The translations under genes and the position numbers were made by a program. Below, piece by piece: positions 18,406 through 26,310 of a stretch of 64,000 nucleotides of DNA (positions are counted from its first letter, which is position 1; every line of letters starts with the position of its first letter). Below the pieces are notes generated by a model. That model saw only the letters and a list, made by a program, of their open reading frames with translations. It was not told the origin of the DNA and did not search any database. Origin of the DNA: Spinactinospora alkalitolerans. Lineage in GTDB: Bacteria > Actinomycetota > Actinomycetes > Streptosporangiales > Streptosporangiaceae. The stretch lies in NCBI RefSeq assembly GCF_013408795.1, contig NZ_JACCCC010000001.1, forward strand, positions 1,116,001 to 1,180,000, read 5' to 3'.

Positions 18406-18882
18406 GTGACACAGACCGCGCTCGCCTTCCTGGTCGGGCTGACCTCGGCGCTGCTGCCGTTCGTCAACATCGAGATCTACCTGGTGAGCGCGGCGGCCCT
18501 GGCGGGCGACGGCGTGCTCCTGGTGACGGGGATGGCGGTGGCCGCCGGAGCCGGACAGACGCTCGGCAAGGTCGCCTACTACTACATGGGGCGCGGCGTG
18601 CTGAACGTGCCCTGGCTGCGCCGCAGGGCCGAGAAGCCCGGGAAGTGGAGCGAGCGGGCCGCGGGGTGGCGGGAGAAGGCGCAGCGGCGGCCGGTGTGGG
18701 CCGCGGGGCTGGTCGCGGTCAGCTCCTTCGCCAGCATCCCGCCGTTCATGGTCGTCTCGGTGCTGGCCGGGACCGTGCGGATGCCGCTGCCGGTCTTCCT
18801 GGTGATCACGATGGCGACCCGGACGGTGCGGTTCCTCATCCTGGTCTACGCCCCGGGGGTGGCGGCGGCCGTGCTGCCCTGA
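18406..18882 (+). CDS. Small membrane protein, VTT/DedA-like
   Basis: A 158-residue membrane protein with about four hydrophobic segments. The pattern of an N-terminal LPFVNIEIYLVSAAALAG and a glycine-rich AAGAGQTLGKVAYYYMGRG resembles the VTT (YqaA/DedA) domain of lipid scramblase-like proteins, but it is shorter than DedA. GTG 18406 follows GGGAGA. It lies 37 bases downstream of rlmN and may be co-transcribed. Its TGA stop is also the first three bases of a copy of the dispersed repeat. Confidence 0.6.
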   Translation: MTQTALAFLVGLTSALLPFVNIEIYLVSAAALAGDGVLLVTGMAVAAGAGQTLGKVAYYYMGRGVLNVPWLRRRAEKPGKWSERAAGWREKAQRRPVWAAGLVAVSSFASIPPFMVVSVLAGTVRMPLPVFLVITMATRTVRFLILVYAPGVAAAVLP

Positions 18883-19013
18883 CCGGTGTTCGACGACGGG
18901 GTTCGCGCAGGGGAGGGTGGCTGTCGCGGTGCGCGCAAGCCACCGGCGGCACAGCATGTCCATGCCCGGAAAGGTCTCGCCTCGCTCCGCGAACGCAGCG
19001 GTCAAAGCCCGAT
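18880..19013 (+). repeat. Dispersed intergenic repeat, copy A
   Basis: About 134 bases starting exactly at the TGA stop of the upstream membrane-protein gene (TGACCGGTGTTCGACGAC...) and ending ...GCAGCGGTCAAAGCCCGAT. The last 98 bases (18916-19013) recur without a single difference at 19246-19343. Related copies are at 29.3, 58.3 and (inverted) 59.4 kb. The internal core CGCGGTGCGCGCAAGCC is the best conserved part. No coding frame is conserved between copies. Confidence 0.9.
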
Positions 19014-19048
19014 GAGCCGTCCCGACGCCCGACGCCGCCGTGAGAAGC

Positions 19049-19090
19049 GGCAGCGGCCGTGCCACTCGGGGGCGAAGCACGGCCGCTGCC
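19049..19090. terminator. Hairpin between repeat copies A and B
   Basis: GGCAGCGGCCGTGC and its exact complement form a 14-base stem around a 14-base loop. A run of six T lies 47 bases further on (19137-19142), not adjacent. It is probably the terminator for rlmN and the membrane-protein gene. Confidence 0.55.
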
Positions 19091-19215
19091 ACGAGGTAGG
19101 ACGCCCCTGGTGCGTGGGGGGTTTACCGTTGCCCGGTTTTTTCTTTGCCGCCCAATGGGGCCGGAGTCGGAATCGGAGACGGGACGCGGACCGGAGCGCC
19201 GCGACCGGGGCCCAC

Positions 19216-19345
19216 TGATGTCCGACGGTCGGGGTCGTGCAAGGGGGTGGCTGTCGCGGTGCGCGCAAGCCACCGGCGGCACAGCATGTCCATGCCCGGA
19301 AAGGTCTCGCCTCGCTCCGCGAACGCAGCGGTCAAAGCCCGATCA
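19216..19345 (+). repeat. Dispersed intergenic repeat, copy B
   Basis: Second copy in direct orientation, 330 bases from copy A. The first 30 bases are diverged (TGATGTCCGACGGTCGG), then 19246-19343 is identical to copy A over 98 bases. The right end, ...GCCCGATCA, runs into the stop codon (TCA, read as TGA on the minus strand) of the Lrp gene. The exact identity points to a recent duplication or gene conversion. Between 18883 and 19342 there is no other gene. Confidence 0.9.
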
Positions 19346-19837
19346 GCGCGTGCCCCAGGCGTAGGTCTGCTTGCGCAGCTTCAGGTAGAGGAAGCTCTCG
19401 GTGGCCGTCACCGTGGGGACCGCGCGGATCCGGTTGAGGATCTCCAGCAACTGGTCGTCGTCCTCGGCCACGACCTCCACCAGCAGGTCGAAGGAGCCCG
19501 CGGTGATCACCACGTACTCGATGCCCTCCAGGTCGGCGACCTCGTCGGCCACCGCGTTCAGGCCGCCGCTGCACCGGACGCCGATCATGGCCTGGCGGCT
19601 GAAGCCGAGCATCATCGGGTCGGTCACCCCGACCACCTGCACCACGCCGGCCTCCAGCAGGCGCTGCACCCGTTGGCGCACGGCCGCCTCGGAGAGCCCG
19701 ACGGCCTTGCCTATGGCCGCGTAGGAACGTCTCCCGTCCTGCTGGAGCTGTTCGATGATGCGCTTGGCGGTCTGGTCGAGAACGATGCCGCTCCCGCCGT
19801 TGCGCCGCGTCACCGCTGTCTCCGGCTGGTCTGTCAC
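19343..19837 (-). CDS. Lrp/AsnC family transcriptional regulator
   Basis: A 164-residue Lrp/AsnC regulator. The N-terminal helix-turn-helix spans DQTAKRIIEQLQQDGRRSYA and VGLSEAAVRQRVQRLLEAGVV. The RAM ligand-binding domain follows, with AMIGVRC, VITAGSFDLLVEV and the terminal FLYLKLRKQTYAWG typical of actinobacterial members next to PucR and aminotransferase genes. GTG 19837 has GGAGGAG three bases upstream. It is 92 bases downstream of a PucR gene on the same strand. The neighbourhood suggests control of the adjacent amino-acid or beta-alanine catabolic genes, which is an inference. Its stop codon lies in repeat copy B. Confidence 0.9.
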   Translation of the reverse strand: MTDQPETAVTRRNGGSGIVLDQTAKRIIEQLQQDGRRSYAAIGKAVGLSEAAVRQRVQRLLEAGVVQVVGVTDPMMLGFSRQAMIGVRCSGGLNAVADEVADLEGIEYVVITAGSFDLLVEVVAEDDDQLLEILNRIRAVPTVTATESFLYLKLRKQTYAWGTR

Positions 19838-19929
19838 ATGCTCCTCCGCTGCTGAATTGGTTGTTCGGCATGACCCGGACAACGAATTCAAAAGTACTCC
19901 AGGGGGCGGCGTCGGCGGTGGGCGGACTC

Positions 19930-21540
19930 TCATCCCCGGAGCCGGTCGCGGACCGAGTCCAGGGAGAGCAGGGCGACGTGCAGCGACAGGCACGTCTCCA
20001 CCGACTCCAGGTCCGCGCCCAGTACGTGCGAGACGCGGCGCAGCCGTTCGTAGAAGGCCGGGCGGGACAGGTGGGCCCGCGACGCGGCCAGGGCCTTGTT
20101 GCGGCCCGCGCTGAGGTAGCAGCGCAGCATTTCGGTCAGGTCGCCGTCGTGCCGGGCGTCGTAGGCCAGCAGTGGGCCCAGTTCGCGCTCGACGTAGGTC
20201 TGCAGCCGCTCGTCGTCGCGGAACAGGTGCAGCAGACCGCGCAGGTGCAGATCGGGCAGCCGGTGGTACAGCCGGTCGTCGGTCTGGCGCACGGCGACGT
20301 CGCCGACCTGGCGGGCCTCCAGGAACGAGCGGCGCACCTCGCGGATGTCCTCGGTGCGCGAGCCCACCGCGATCACCGATCCGTCGCCGACGCGTGCGCG
20401 GACCCGCTCGGCCAGCCGGGTGAGGGCGGAGTCGAGCGGCTCCTTCTCCGGCAGCGCCAGCAGGATGCCCACTCGCACGTCGTCGAGTGAGCCGACCAGC
20501 GCGGGCAGCCGCAGTTCGCGGCAGGCGCGCGCGGCGCCCTCGGCGGTGTCGGCCAGCCGGGCCTGCATCGCCAGCCCGGTGCCGGCCTCCCGCATGCGCA
20601 GCACCAGGCCGATGAGGTTGCGCCCGTTCAGCGGCACGCCCACCGCGCGGGCGCGCACCAGGGCCTCCTCCGGCTCGGAGTAGGCCCGGTCCACGATGCC
20701 CGCGATGATCGTGCGGTGGGTCTGGCGCTCCAGGCTCTCCTGGTGGCGCTCCAGCAGCCGGCCCAGCGCCAGCGTCGTCGCCGCACGCTCCACGAGGATG
20801 GTCTGGCGCGGCGTGGGGGAGGCGCCGCAGACCAGGATGAGCCGGCCCCAGTCCTGCCCGCGCGCGCCGACCATGGTGACCAGCCAGCCGGTGGCCGGAT
20901 CGTGCGCGGTGCGGGCCCGGGTCACCACCGCGCGCGAGCGGTTCTCCCACGCGGTCAGCAGAATGCCGGGGTCCTCGCCGTTGAGGTCGCAGGCCAGCAT
21001 CTGGTGGGTGAGGTTCTCCAGCACCACCGGGCAGCCCGAGAGCTGGGCGGCCTCGTGCAGCACCTCCTGCGGGGGCGCGCCCTCCACCGACAGTTCGGTG
21101 AACACCTCGTGCAGCCGTTCGGACTCGCGCAGCTCCTCCAGTTGCTCGCTGACCACCCTGCTGTGCACGGCCTCGGTGATCTCGACGAACCGGGCCTCCC
21201 TGGCCAGTGAGATCACCGGCATCCGCGCCTCGCGGGCCGCCGTGAGCAGGGCCTCGGGCAGGGCTGAACTGTACTTGCGCCCCAGCTCCACGGCGAGGCC
21301 GCTGACGCCCACCGACGCGAGGTCGGTGACGTAGCGGCGCAGCGCGTCGGGGTCGTCGGGGATCGCGATGCCGGTGGTCAGCACGAGCTCGCCGCCGCGC
21401 AGCAGGTGGGCGAGGTCGGGGACCTCCGCTATGTGCACCCAGCGCACGGCGACGTCGAGGTACTCGGCGCCCACGATGACCCGCGGCCTGGCGCGTCGCA
21501 GGGCGGGCAGGCGGAGCACGTCGGCGAGGGAGGGCAGCAC
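19930..21540 (-). CDS. PucR family transcriptional regulator
   Basis: A 536-residue regulator with an N-terminal PucR domain (about 5-125, containing WVHIAEVPDLAHLLRGGELVL), a middle GAF/GGDEF-like region and a C-terminal HTH_30 domain (about 460-530, DLTEMLRCYLSAGRNKALAA and RLRRVSHVLGADL). PucR-type activators control purine or amino-acid catabolism. It is divergent from the class III aminotransferase, its likely target. The GTG start lacks a Shine-Dalgarno sequence but has a TACACT box six bases upstream, as expected for a leaderless mRNA. Confidence 0.88.
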   Translation of the reverse strand: MLPSLADVLRLPALRRARPRVIVGAEYLDVAVRWVHIAEVPDLAHLLRGGELVLTTGIAIPDDPDALRRYVTDLASVGVSGLAVELGRKYSSALPEALLTAAREARMPVISLAREARFVEITEAVHSRVVSEQLEELRESERLHEVFTELSVEGAPPQEVLHEAAQLSGCPVVLENLTHQMLACDLNGEDPGILLTAWENRSRAVVTRARTAHDPATGWLVTMVGARGQDWGRLILVCGASPTPRQTILVERAATTLALGRLLERHQESLERQTHRTIIAGIVDRAYSEPEEALVRARAVGVPLNGRNLIGLVLRMREAGTGLAMQARLADTAEGAARACRELRLPALVGSLDDVRVGILLALPEKEPLDSALTRLAERVRARVGDGSVIAVGSRTEDIREVRRSFLEARQVGDVAVRQTDDRLYHRLPDLHLRGLLHLFRDDERLQTYVERELGPLLAYDARHDGDLTEMLRCYLSAGRNKALAASRAHLSRPAFYERLRRVSHVLGADLESVETCLSLHVALLSLDSVRDRLRG

Positions 21541-21546
21541 ACGACC

Positions 21547-21552
21547 AGTGTA
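21547..21552 (-). promoter_or_regulatory. -10 box of a probable leaderless pucR transcript
   Basis: Read on the minus strand this is TACACT, ending six bases before the pucR GTG. Such spacing puts the transcription start at the start codon. No ribosome-binding sequence is present. Confidence 0.5.
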
Positions 21553-21700
21553 GGCAGCGGTATGTCAGTCCGTCGACGGTGGAGGCTTACAGGGTGGAAT
21601 CCCCGCTGGTCGCAGGGGCGGGCTCTGGTCGCGCACCGCGACGGCGATCACTCGGCGTGACAAACACCCGGTCGTCCGTTACAGCATGTACGGTCCCGCC

Positions 21701-21713
21701 TGACAGGATGTCA
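21701..21713. promoter_or_regulatory. Inverted repeat in the pucR/aminotransferase divergent region
   Basis: TGACA-GGA-TGTCA, a perfect five-base inverted repeat with a three-base spacer, lies 68 bases before the aminotransferase start. A further TATGTCAG near 21560 repeats the half-site close to the pucR start. It is a reasonable operator candidate for PucR or the nearby Lrp protein. Confidence 0.3.
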
Positions 21714-21780
21714 ATACAGCCATGACGAAATCGACAGCCTGTCGCTGGCGGACTCCCCGCTCGGCGATGAGACTGAAGGC

Positions 21781-23082
21781 ATGTCCGATCTGCTTGCTCG
21801 CCATCGCGCCGTCATGCCCTCGTGGCTGGCCCTGTACTACGACGCGCCCATCGAGATCGTCAGTGGCAAGGGAAACCGGGTCACCGACGCCGAGGGCCGC
21901 ACCTACCTGGACTTCTTCGCCGGCATCGTCACCAACATGCTCGGCTACGACGTGGCCGAGGTCCGCGAGGCCGTGGAGCGCCAGATCGCCCGCGGCGTGG
22001 TCCACACCTCGACCCTCTACCTTCTGCGCGGCCAGGTGGAACTCGCCGAGAAGATCGCGCGGCTCTCCGGGATCCCCGATGCCAAGGTGTTCTTCACCAA
22101 CTCCGGAACCGAGGCCAACGAGACCGCGCTGCTGCTGGCCACCTGCGCCCGCGGCTCCGACCAGGTGCTGGCCATGCGCAACAGCTACCACGGCCGCTCC
22201 TACGGGACGATCGCCATCACGGGCAACAAGGGCTGGAAGAACTCGGCCCTGTCCCCGCTCAACGTGCACTACCTGCACGGCACCGACCGCGACCGGCCGG
22301 CGTTTCGCGGCATGTCCGACACCGCCTACATCGAGGCGTGCGTGGCCGACCTGCGTGACGTGCTCGCCACCGCGACCGCCCCCGACGTCGCCTGCCTGAT
22401 CGCCGAGCCGGTGCAGGGCGTCGGCGGCTTCGCCATGGCGCCGGACGGGCTGTTCGCCGCCTACAAGGAGGTTCTCGACGAGCACGGCATCCTGTTCGTC
22501 TCCGACGAGGTCCAGACCGGCTGGGGACGCACCGGTTCCAGCTTCTGGGGCATCGGCGACCACGGGGTGACCCCGGACGCCATGACCTTCGCGAAGGGCC
22601 TGGGCAACGGGTTCGCCATCGGCGGCGTCGTGGCCCGCGGCGACCTGATGGACGGGCTCACCGCCAACGGCGTCGCTACCTTCGGCGGCAACCCGGTCTC
22701 CACGGCGGCGGCCAACGCCACTCTCGACTACGTCCTCGACCACGACCTGCAGTCCAACGCGGCCCGGCTCGGCCCGATCCTGCTGGAGGGCCTGCGCCCC
22801 CTCGCGGACTCGCTGCCCGCGGTCGGCGCCGTGCGCGGCAAGGGGTTGATGTTCGCCGTGGACATGGTCGACCCCGGAACCGGAGCGCCCGCCCCCGCGC
22901 TGGCCGCTGCGGTCCTTGAAGGGACCCGGCGGCGCGGACTGCTCGTCGGGAAGGGCGGGCTGCACGGCAGCGTGCTGCGTATGGCCCCGCCGCTGACCCT
23001 CGGCGAGGAGGAGGCCCGCGAGGGCCTGGCGATCCTCGTCGAGGCGATCACCGAGGTGAACGCGGCCGCCGAGCAGCACTGA
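21781..23082 (+). CDS. Class III PLP-dependent aminotransferase (beta-alanine/GABA-type)
   Basis: A 433-residue fold-type I, class III aminotransferase, of the group annotated as aspartate aminotransferase family or alanine-glyoxylate/beta-alanine transaminases. The PLP features are clear: FFTNSGTEANETAL, the tyrosine-glycine stack NSYHGRSYGT, cofactor Asp242 in FVSDEVQTGWGR and Schiff-base Lys272 in TFAKGLGNG. The next gene is mmsA, which oxidises malonate or methylmalonate semialdehyde. The pair therefore fits conversion of beta-alanine or beta-aminoisobutyrate to acetyl- or propionyl-CoA. Start ATG 21781 gives the normal N-terminus. A second transaminase (GabT) lies 3.2 kb further on. Confidence 0.88.
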   Translation: MSDLLARHRAVMPSWLALYYDAPIEIVSGKGNRVTDAEGRTYLDFFAGIVTNMLGYDVAEVREAVERQIARGVVHTSTLYLLRGQVELAEKIARLSGIPDAKVFFTNSGTEANETALLLATCARGSDQVLAMRNSYHGRSYGTIAITGNKGWKNSALSPLNVHYLHGTDRDRPAFRGMSDTAYIEACVADLRDVLATATAPDVACLIAEPVQGVGGFAMAPDGLFAAYKEVLDEHGILFVSDEVQTGWGRTGSSFWGIGDHGVTPDAMTFAKGLGNGFAIGGVVARGDLMDGLTANGVATFGGNPVSTAAANATLDYVLDHDLQSNAARLGPILLEGLRPLADSLPAVGAVRGKGLMFAVDMVDPGTGAPAPALAAAVLEGTRRRGLLVGKGGLHGSVLRMAPPLTLGEEEAREGLAILVEAITEVNAAAEQH

Positions 23083-23154
23083 AGCCGGCCGACCACAAGG
23101 CCGCACAGCAGACCATGGCCGCCACCAGCAGAAACCAGGAAAGGGCCGTATTCC

Positions 23155-24654
23155 ATGGACAAGCACGTGACCCATTGGATCGGGGGCAAGCCCCACGCGG
23201 GCGCCGCCGACCGCCGCGGTGACATCTACAATCCGGCCACCGGCCAGGTCACCGGCACGGTCGACTTCGCCGGTGCCGCCGAGGTCGACGCGGCGGTGGC
23301 CGCGGCCAGGGCGGCCTTCCCCGCCTGGCGGGACACCTCGCTGTCCAAGCGCACCGCGGTCCTGTTCGCGTTCCGCGAGCTGATGCACCGGCACAGCGAC
23401 GAGCTGGCCCGCATCATCAGCGCCGAGCACGGCAAGGTCGTCTCCGACGCGGCCGGCGAGGTCGCCAGGGGCCTGGAGGTCGTGGAGTTCGCCTGCGGCA
23501 TCCCGCACCTGCTCAAGGGCGGTTACTCCGAGAACGTCTCGACCAGGGTCGACGCCTACTCGATCCTGCAGCCTCTCGGGGTCGTCACCGCCGTGTCGCC
23601 GTTCAACTTCCCGGCCATGGTGCCGATGTGGATGTTCCCGGTCGCGATCGCGTGCGGCAACACCTTCGTGCTCAAGCCGAGCGAGAAGGACCCCTCCGCG
23701 GCGGTCCGCATCGCCGAGCTGTGGGCCGAGGCGGGGCTGCCCGACGGCGTGTTCAACGTGGTCCACGGCGACAAGGCCGCGGTCGACGCGCTGCTGGAGC
23801 ACGAGGACGTCAAGGCGGTCAGCTTCGTCGGCTCCACCCCGATCGCGCAGTACATCTACGAGACCGCCGCCAGGAACGGCAAGCGGGTCCAGGCGCTCGG
23901 CGGCGCCAAGAACCACATGGTGGTGCTGCCCGACGCCGACCTCGACCTCGCGGCCGACGCCGCGGTGTCGGCGGGCTTCGGCTCCGCGGGGGAGCGCTGC
24001 ATGGCGATCTCCGCGATCGTCGCCGTGGAGCCCGTCGCCGACGTGCTGGTGGACAAGATCAAGGAGCGGGTCGCCCGGCTGCGCGTCGGTCCCGGCGATG
24101 ACGAGCGCAGCGAGATGGGGCCGCTGGTCACCGGCGCGCACCGGGACAAGGTGGCGTCCTACCTGGAGTCGGGCGTCCGCGACGGCGCGACGCTGGCCGT
24201 CGACGGCCGGATCCACCCGGTGATCGGCGGCTCCTCTGACGGCTTCTGGCTCGGTCCGTCCCTGCTGGACCACGTGACCCCGGAGATGAGCTGCTACCGT
24301 GACGAGATCTTCGGCCCGGTGCTGTCGGTGCTCCGGGTGAGCGGCTACGGTGAGGCCCTGGAGGTCGTCAACGGCAGCCCCTACGGCAACGGCACCGCGA
24401 TCTTCACCAACGACGGCGGGGCCGCGCGCCGGTTCCAGAACGAGGTCGAGGTGGGCATGGTCGGCGTCAACGTGCCGATCCCGGTGCCGATGGCCTACTA
24501 CTCCTTCGGCGGCTGGAAGAAGTCGCTGTTCGGGGACTCCCACGCGCACGGCACCGAAGGCGTGCACTTCTACACCCGGACCAAGGCCGTCACCGCCCGC
24601 TGGCTCGACCCGAGCCACGGCGGCGTCAACCTCGGCTTCCCGACCAACGGGTAG
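23155..24654 (+). CDS. mmsA: CoA-acylating methylmalonate-semialdehyde dehydrogenase
   Basis: A 499-residue ALDH-superfamily enzyme that converts (methyl)malonate semialdehyde, CoA and NAD+ to propionyl- or acetyl-CoA with CO2 release. The catalytic Cys282 is in GSAGERCMA. The position of the usual ALDH general-base glutamate is asparagine in LGGAKNH, the hallmark of this CoA-dependent subfamily. VSPFNFPAMVPMWMFP and the C-terminal SLFGDSHAHGTEGVHFYT are further family signatures. It starts 72 bases after the aminotransferase with an AGGAAAGG upstream, so the two form an operon in valine, pyrimidine or beta-alanine breakdown. Confidence 0.95.
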   Translation: MDKHVTHWIGGKPHAGAADRRGDIYNPATGQVTGTVDFAGAAEVDAAVAAARAAFPAWRDTSLSKRTAVLFAFRELMHRHSDELARIISAEHGKVVSDAAGEVARGLEVVEFACGIPHLLKGGYSENVSTRVDAYSILQPLGVVTAVSPFNFPAMVPMWMFPVAIACGNTFVLKPSEKDPSAAVRIAELWAEAGLPDGVFNVVHGDKAAVDALLEHEDVKAVSFVGSTPIAQYIYETAARNGKRVQALGGAKNHMVVLPDADLDLAADAAVSAGFGSAGERCMAISAIVAVEPVADVLVDKIKERVARLRVGPGDDERSEMGPLVTGAHRDKVASYLESGVRDGATLAVDGRIHPVIGGSSDGFWLGPSLLDHVTPEMSCYRDEIFGPVLSVLRVSGYGEALEVVNGSPYGNGTAIFTNDGGAARRFQNEVEVGMVGVNVPIPVPMAYYSFGGWKKSLFGDSHAHGTEGVHFYTRTKAVTARWLDPSHGGVNLGFPTNG

Positions 24655-24873
24655 CGCGGACGAGACGAGCGGGGGATGAGGCGCAGGTGAACGGCCCCTG
24701 ATATTTCAGGAGAGTTGGCATACCTAAGGTCGTGCGGTCGCTACACGGAGTATTGTGTTAACTGGTTCGTCCGTCCGGCGGCTCCATTCGCCGAGGCCGG
24801 TGGGTCGCACACGGACATACCAGGACGGCGCGCTCATTCCCCTCCTCCCCCCACGGAAGCGGGCGCGCTACAA

Positions 24874-24916
24874 GGAGCGCTCCGGGTCCTCTCTCCCCCC
24901 AGACCCGGAGCGCTCC
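24874..24916. terminator. Bidirectional terminator hairpin
   Basis: A perfect 15-base stem (GGAGCGCTCCGGGTC and complement) with a 13-base C-rich loop lies between mmsA and the converging small CxxC gene. The rest of the 278-base gap shows only a short CCTGA-TATT-TCAGG palindrome near 24698. Confidence 0.75.
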
Positions 24917-24932
24917 GCTCCACCGTTCCCCC

Positions 24933-25196
24933 TCAGTGGGCGGCGAGCGCGTGCTCCAGCGCACGCGCGTTGTGGGCCATCACGAATCCCGCGCATTCGG
25001 CGCACCCGTAGACCCCGGTGCCATCGGGCAGTTCGCCCAGCGGCCGGCGCGGCCGCGGCCATTTCGCGTGGCAGACTGCGCAGGCATCCCCCATGACCTG
25101 CGCTGTGGTGAGTGACCCCGGATCGAAGACGTAGGTGTCCTCGGCTGTACTCGCGGTGGATGTGCCAGGACCGCACATCATGCTCAGACCGCTCAA
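24933..25196 (-). CDS. Small cysteine-rich hypothetical protein
   Basis: An 87-residue protein with two C-x2-C pairs (CAVCHAKWPRPR and CAECAGF) separated by about 25 residues, a spacing suited to one structural zinc site. The preceding VFDPGSLTTAQVMGDACAVC segment looks like a conserved actinobacterial small-protein family, which I recognise by pattern but cannot name. The start is either TTG 25196, preceded by GGGGGAGCAGGGA, or ATG 25181. Upstream, 25197-25398 is clearly richer in A and T than its surroundings and contains no gene I can support. Confidence 0.6.
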   Translation of the reverse strand: MSGLSMMCGPGTSTASTAEDTYVFDPGSLTTAQVMGDACAVCHAKWPRPRRPLGELPDGTGVYGCAECAGFVMAHNARALEHALAAH

Positions 25197-25398
25197 CGTC
25201 CCTGCTCCCCCCGTGGTTTAGGACAGTCTGGCGGGCCAATAGTTATCGGCTCTTTATTGAATCAGAAACGGTGCTACACCGGAATAGCTCAGGCCGATTT
25301 TTGTCACTCCGAGCTTACCAACAATGACTCTACGTAGCGAGAAGGTGAATATGTCCAGTTCGCCTTTCGCGTACTGAGCTCTATGTCCGTTATGTCGG

Positions 25399-26199
25399 TT
25401 AACTCTTAGGGGTCACCGTGAAGCGGCGCAGCTCCAGTGCCGGGTTTTTGGACCGGACCTCCGCGACGCGCCTTCCCGAGACCTCGCCGACGGCGACGCC
25501 CACCTGTTCCCCCAGCGAAGTGACCACAACCCCCATGGGGTCCACCAGCATGCTGTTGCCCGACCCCGTCGGCGCGCTCTGCCCGGCCGCCGCGACGTAG
25601 ACGGTGTTCTCGATGGCGCGGGCGCGCACCAGCGTGCGCCAGTGGTCCTCCTTCAGCGGGCCGGGCACCCACTCGGCCGGCAGCAGCACGACATCGGCCC
25701 CCGCGTCCGCGATCCGCCGGGTGACCTCGGGGAAGCGCAGGTCATAGCAGGTCTGCATGCCGAACGTGACGTCGTCGACGCTGAACGTCTGCGGGTCGGT
25801 GATCTCGCCGGCCCGCACCACCTCGGACTCGGTGAACCCGAACGCGTCGTAGAGGTGCAGCTTGCGGTAGAGCGCCGCGATCCCTCCGTCGGGCCCCGCG
25901 GCCACGAGGGTGTTGGAGAAGCGGGTGTCCTCGGCCAGCGCCTCGTTCACGCCGGCGACCACGTGCATCCCGAACCGCTCGGCGATCTCGGCCAGGCCCG
26001 TGACGAACGCGCCGTCCAGGGGCTCGGCGGCCTCGACGAAGCGCCGATCGGTGCGCGGCGCGGTGAACATCGCGTACTCGGGCAGCACCGCCACGCGCGC
26101 GCCCCGCCGCGCGGCCTCGCCCACGAGTTCGTCCGCCGCGGCCAGGTTCTCCCGCTTGTCCTCGCCCGGAGCGAACTGAACGACCGCCACGTGCACCAT
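25399..26199 (-). CDS. Carbon-nitrogen hydrolase (nitrilase superfamily)
   Basis: A 266-residue nitrilase-superfamily amidase with the complete catalytic triad: Glu41 in VLPEYAMF, Lys113 in YRKLHLYD and Cys151 in MQTCYDLRFPE. Members hydrolyse N-carbamoyl-amines, omega-amides or deaminated glutathione. The neighbours process beta-alanine/GABA-type amines, so N-carbamoyl-beta-alanine or a gamma-/omega-amide is a plausible substrate, but the sequence alone does not decide. ATG 26199 has GAGGAGGAG upstream. Probably co-transcribed with gabT, 111 bases upstream on the same strand, although a hairpin lies between. Confidence 0.85.
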   Translation of the reverse strand: MVHVAVVQFAPGEDKRENLAAADELVGEAARRGARVAVLPEYAMFTAPRTDRRFVEAAEPLDGAFVTGLAEIAERFGMHVVAGVNEALAEDTRFSNTLVAAGPDGGIAALYRKLHLYDAFGFTESEVVRAGEITDPQTFSVDDVTFGMQTCYDLRFPEVTRRIADAGADVVLLPAEWVPGPLKEDHWRTLVRARAIENTVYVAAAGQSAPTGSGNSMLVDPMGVVVTSLGEQVGVAVGEVSGRRVAEVRSKNPALELRRFTVTPKS

Positions 26200-26261
26200 G
26201 GAATCCTCCTCCTCGGGTCCGCCCGCGACCGCTGGTCACCTCTATCGTCGCAAACAACGGC

Positions 26262-26296
26262 GCGTGCCCGCGCCCCGGAGCGGGACGCGGGCACGC
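26262..26296 (-). terminator. Hairpin downstream of gabT
   Basis: GCGTGCCCGCG and its complement form a perfect 11-base stem with a 13-base loop, 15 bases after the gabT stop and 63 bases before the hydrolase start. It may reduce read-through into the downstream gene. Confidence 0.55.
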
Positions 26297-26310
26297 GGGC
26301 GAGGGGCGGC

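Noticed and set aside
18880-19345. CRISPR-like direct repeats
   Set aside because: Only two copies of about 130 bp, 330 bp apart, with no short spacers and no cas genes anywhere in the window.
21679-24618. A 979-codon open frame on the minus strand across the aminotransferase and mmsA genes
   Set aside because: It is antisense to two clear enzyme genes, is rich in Gly, Arg, His and Val as expected for the complement of high-GC codons, and shows no family motif.
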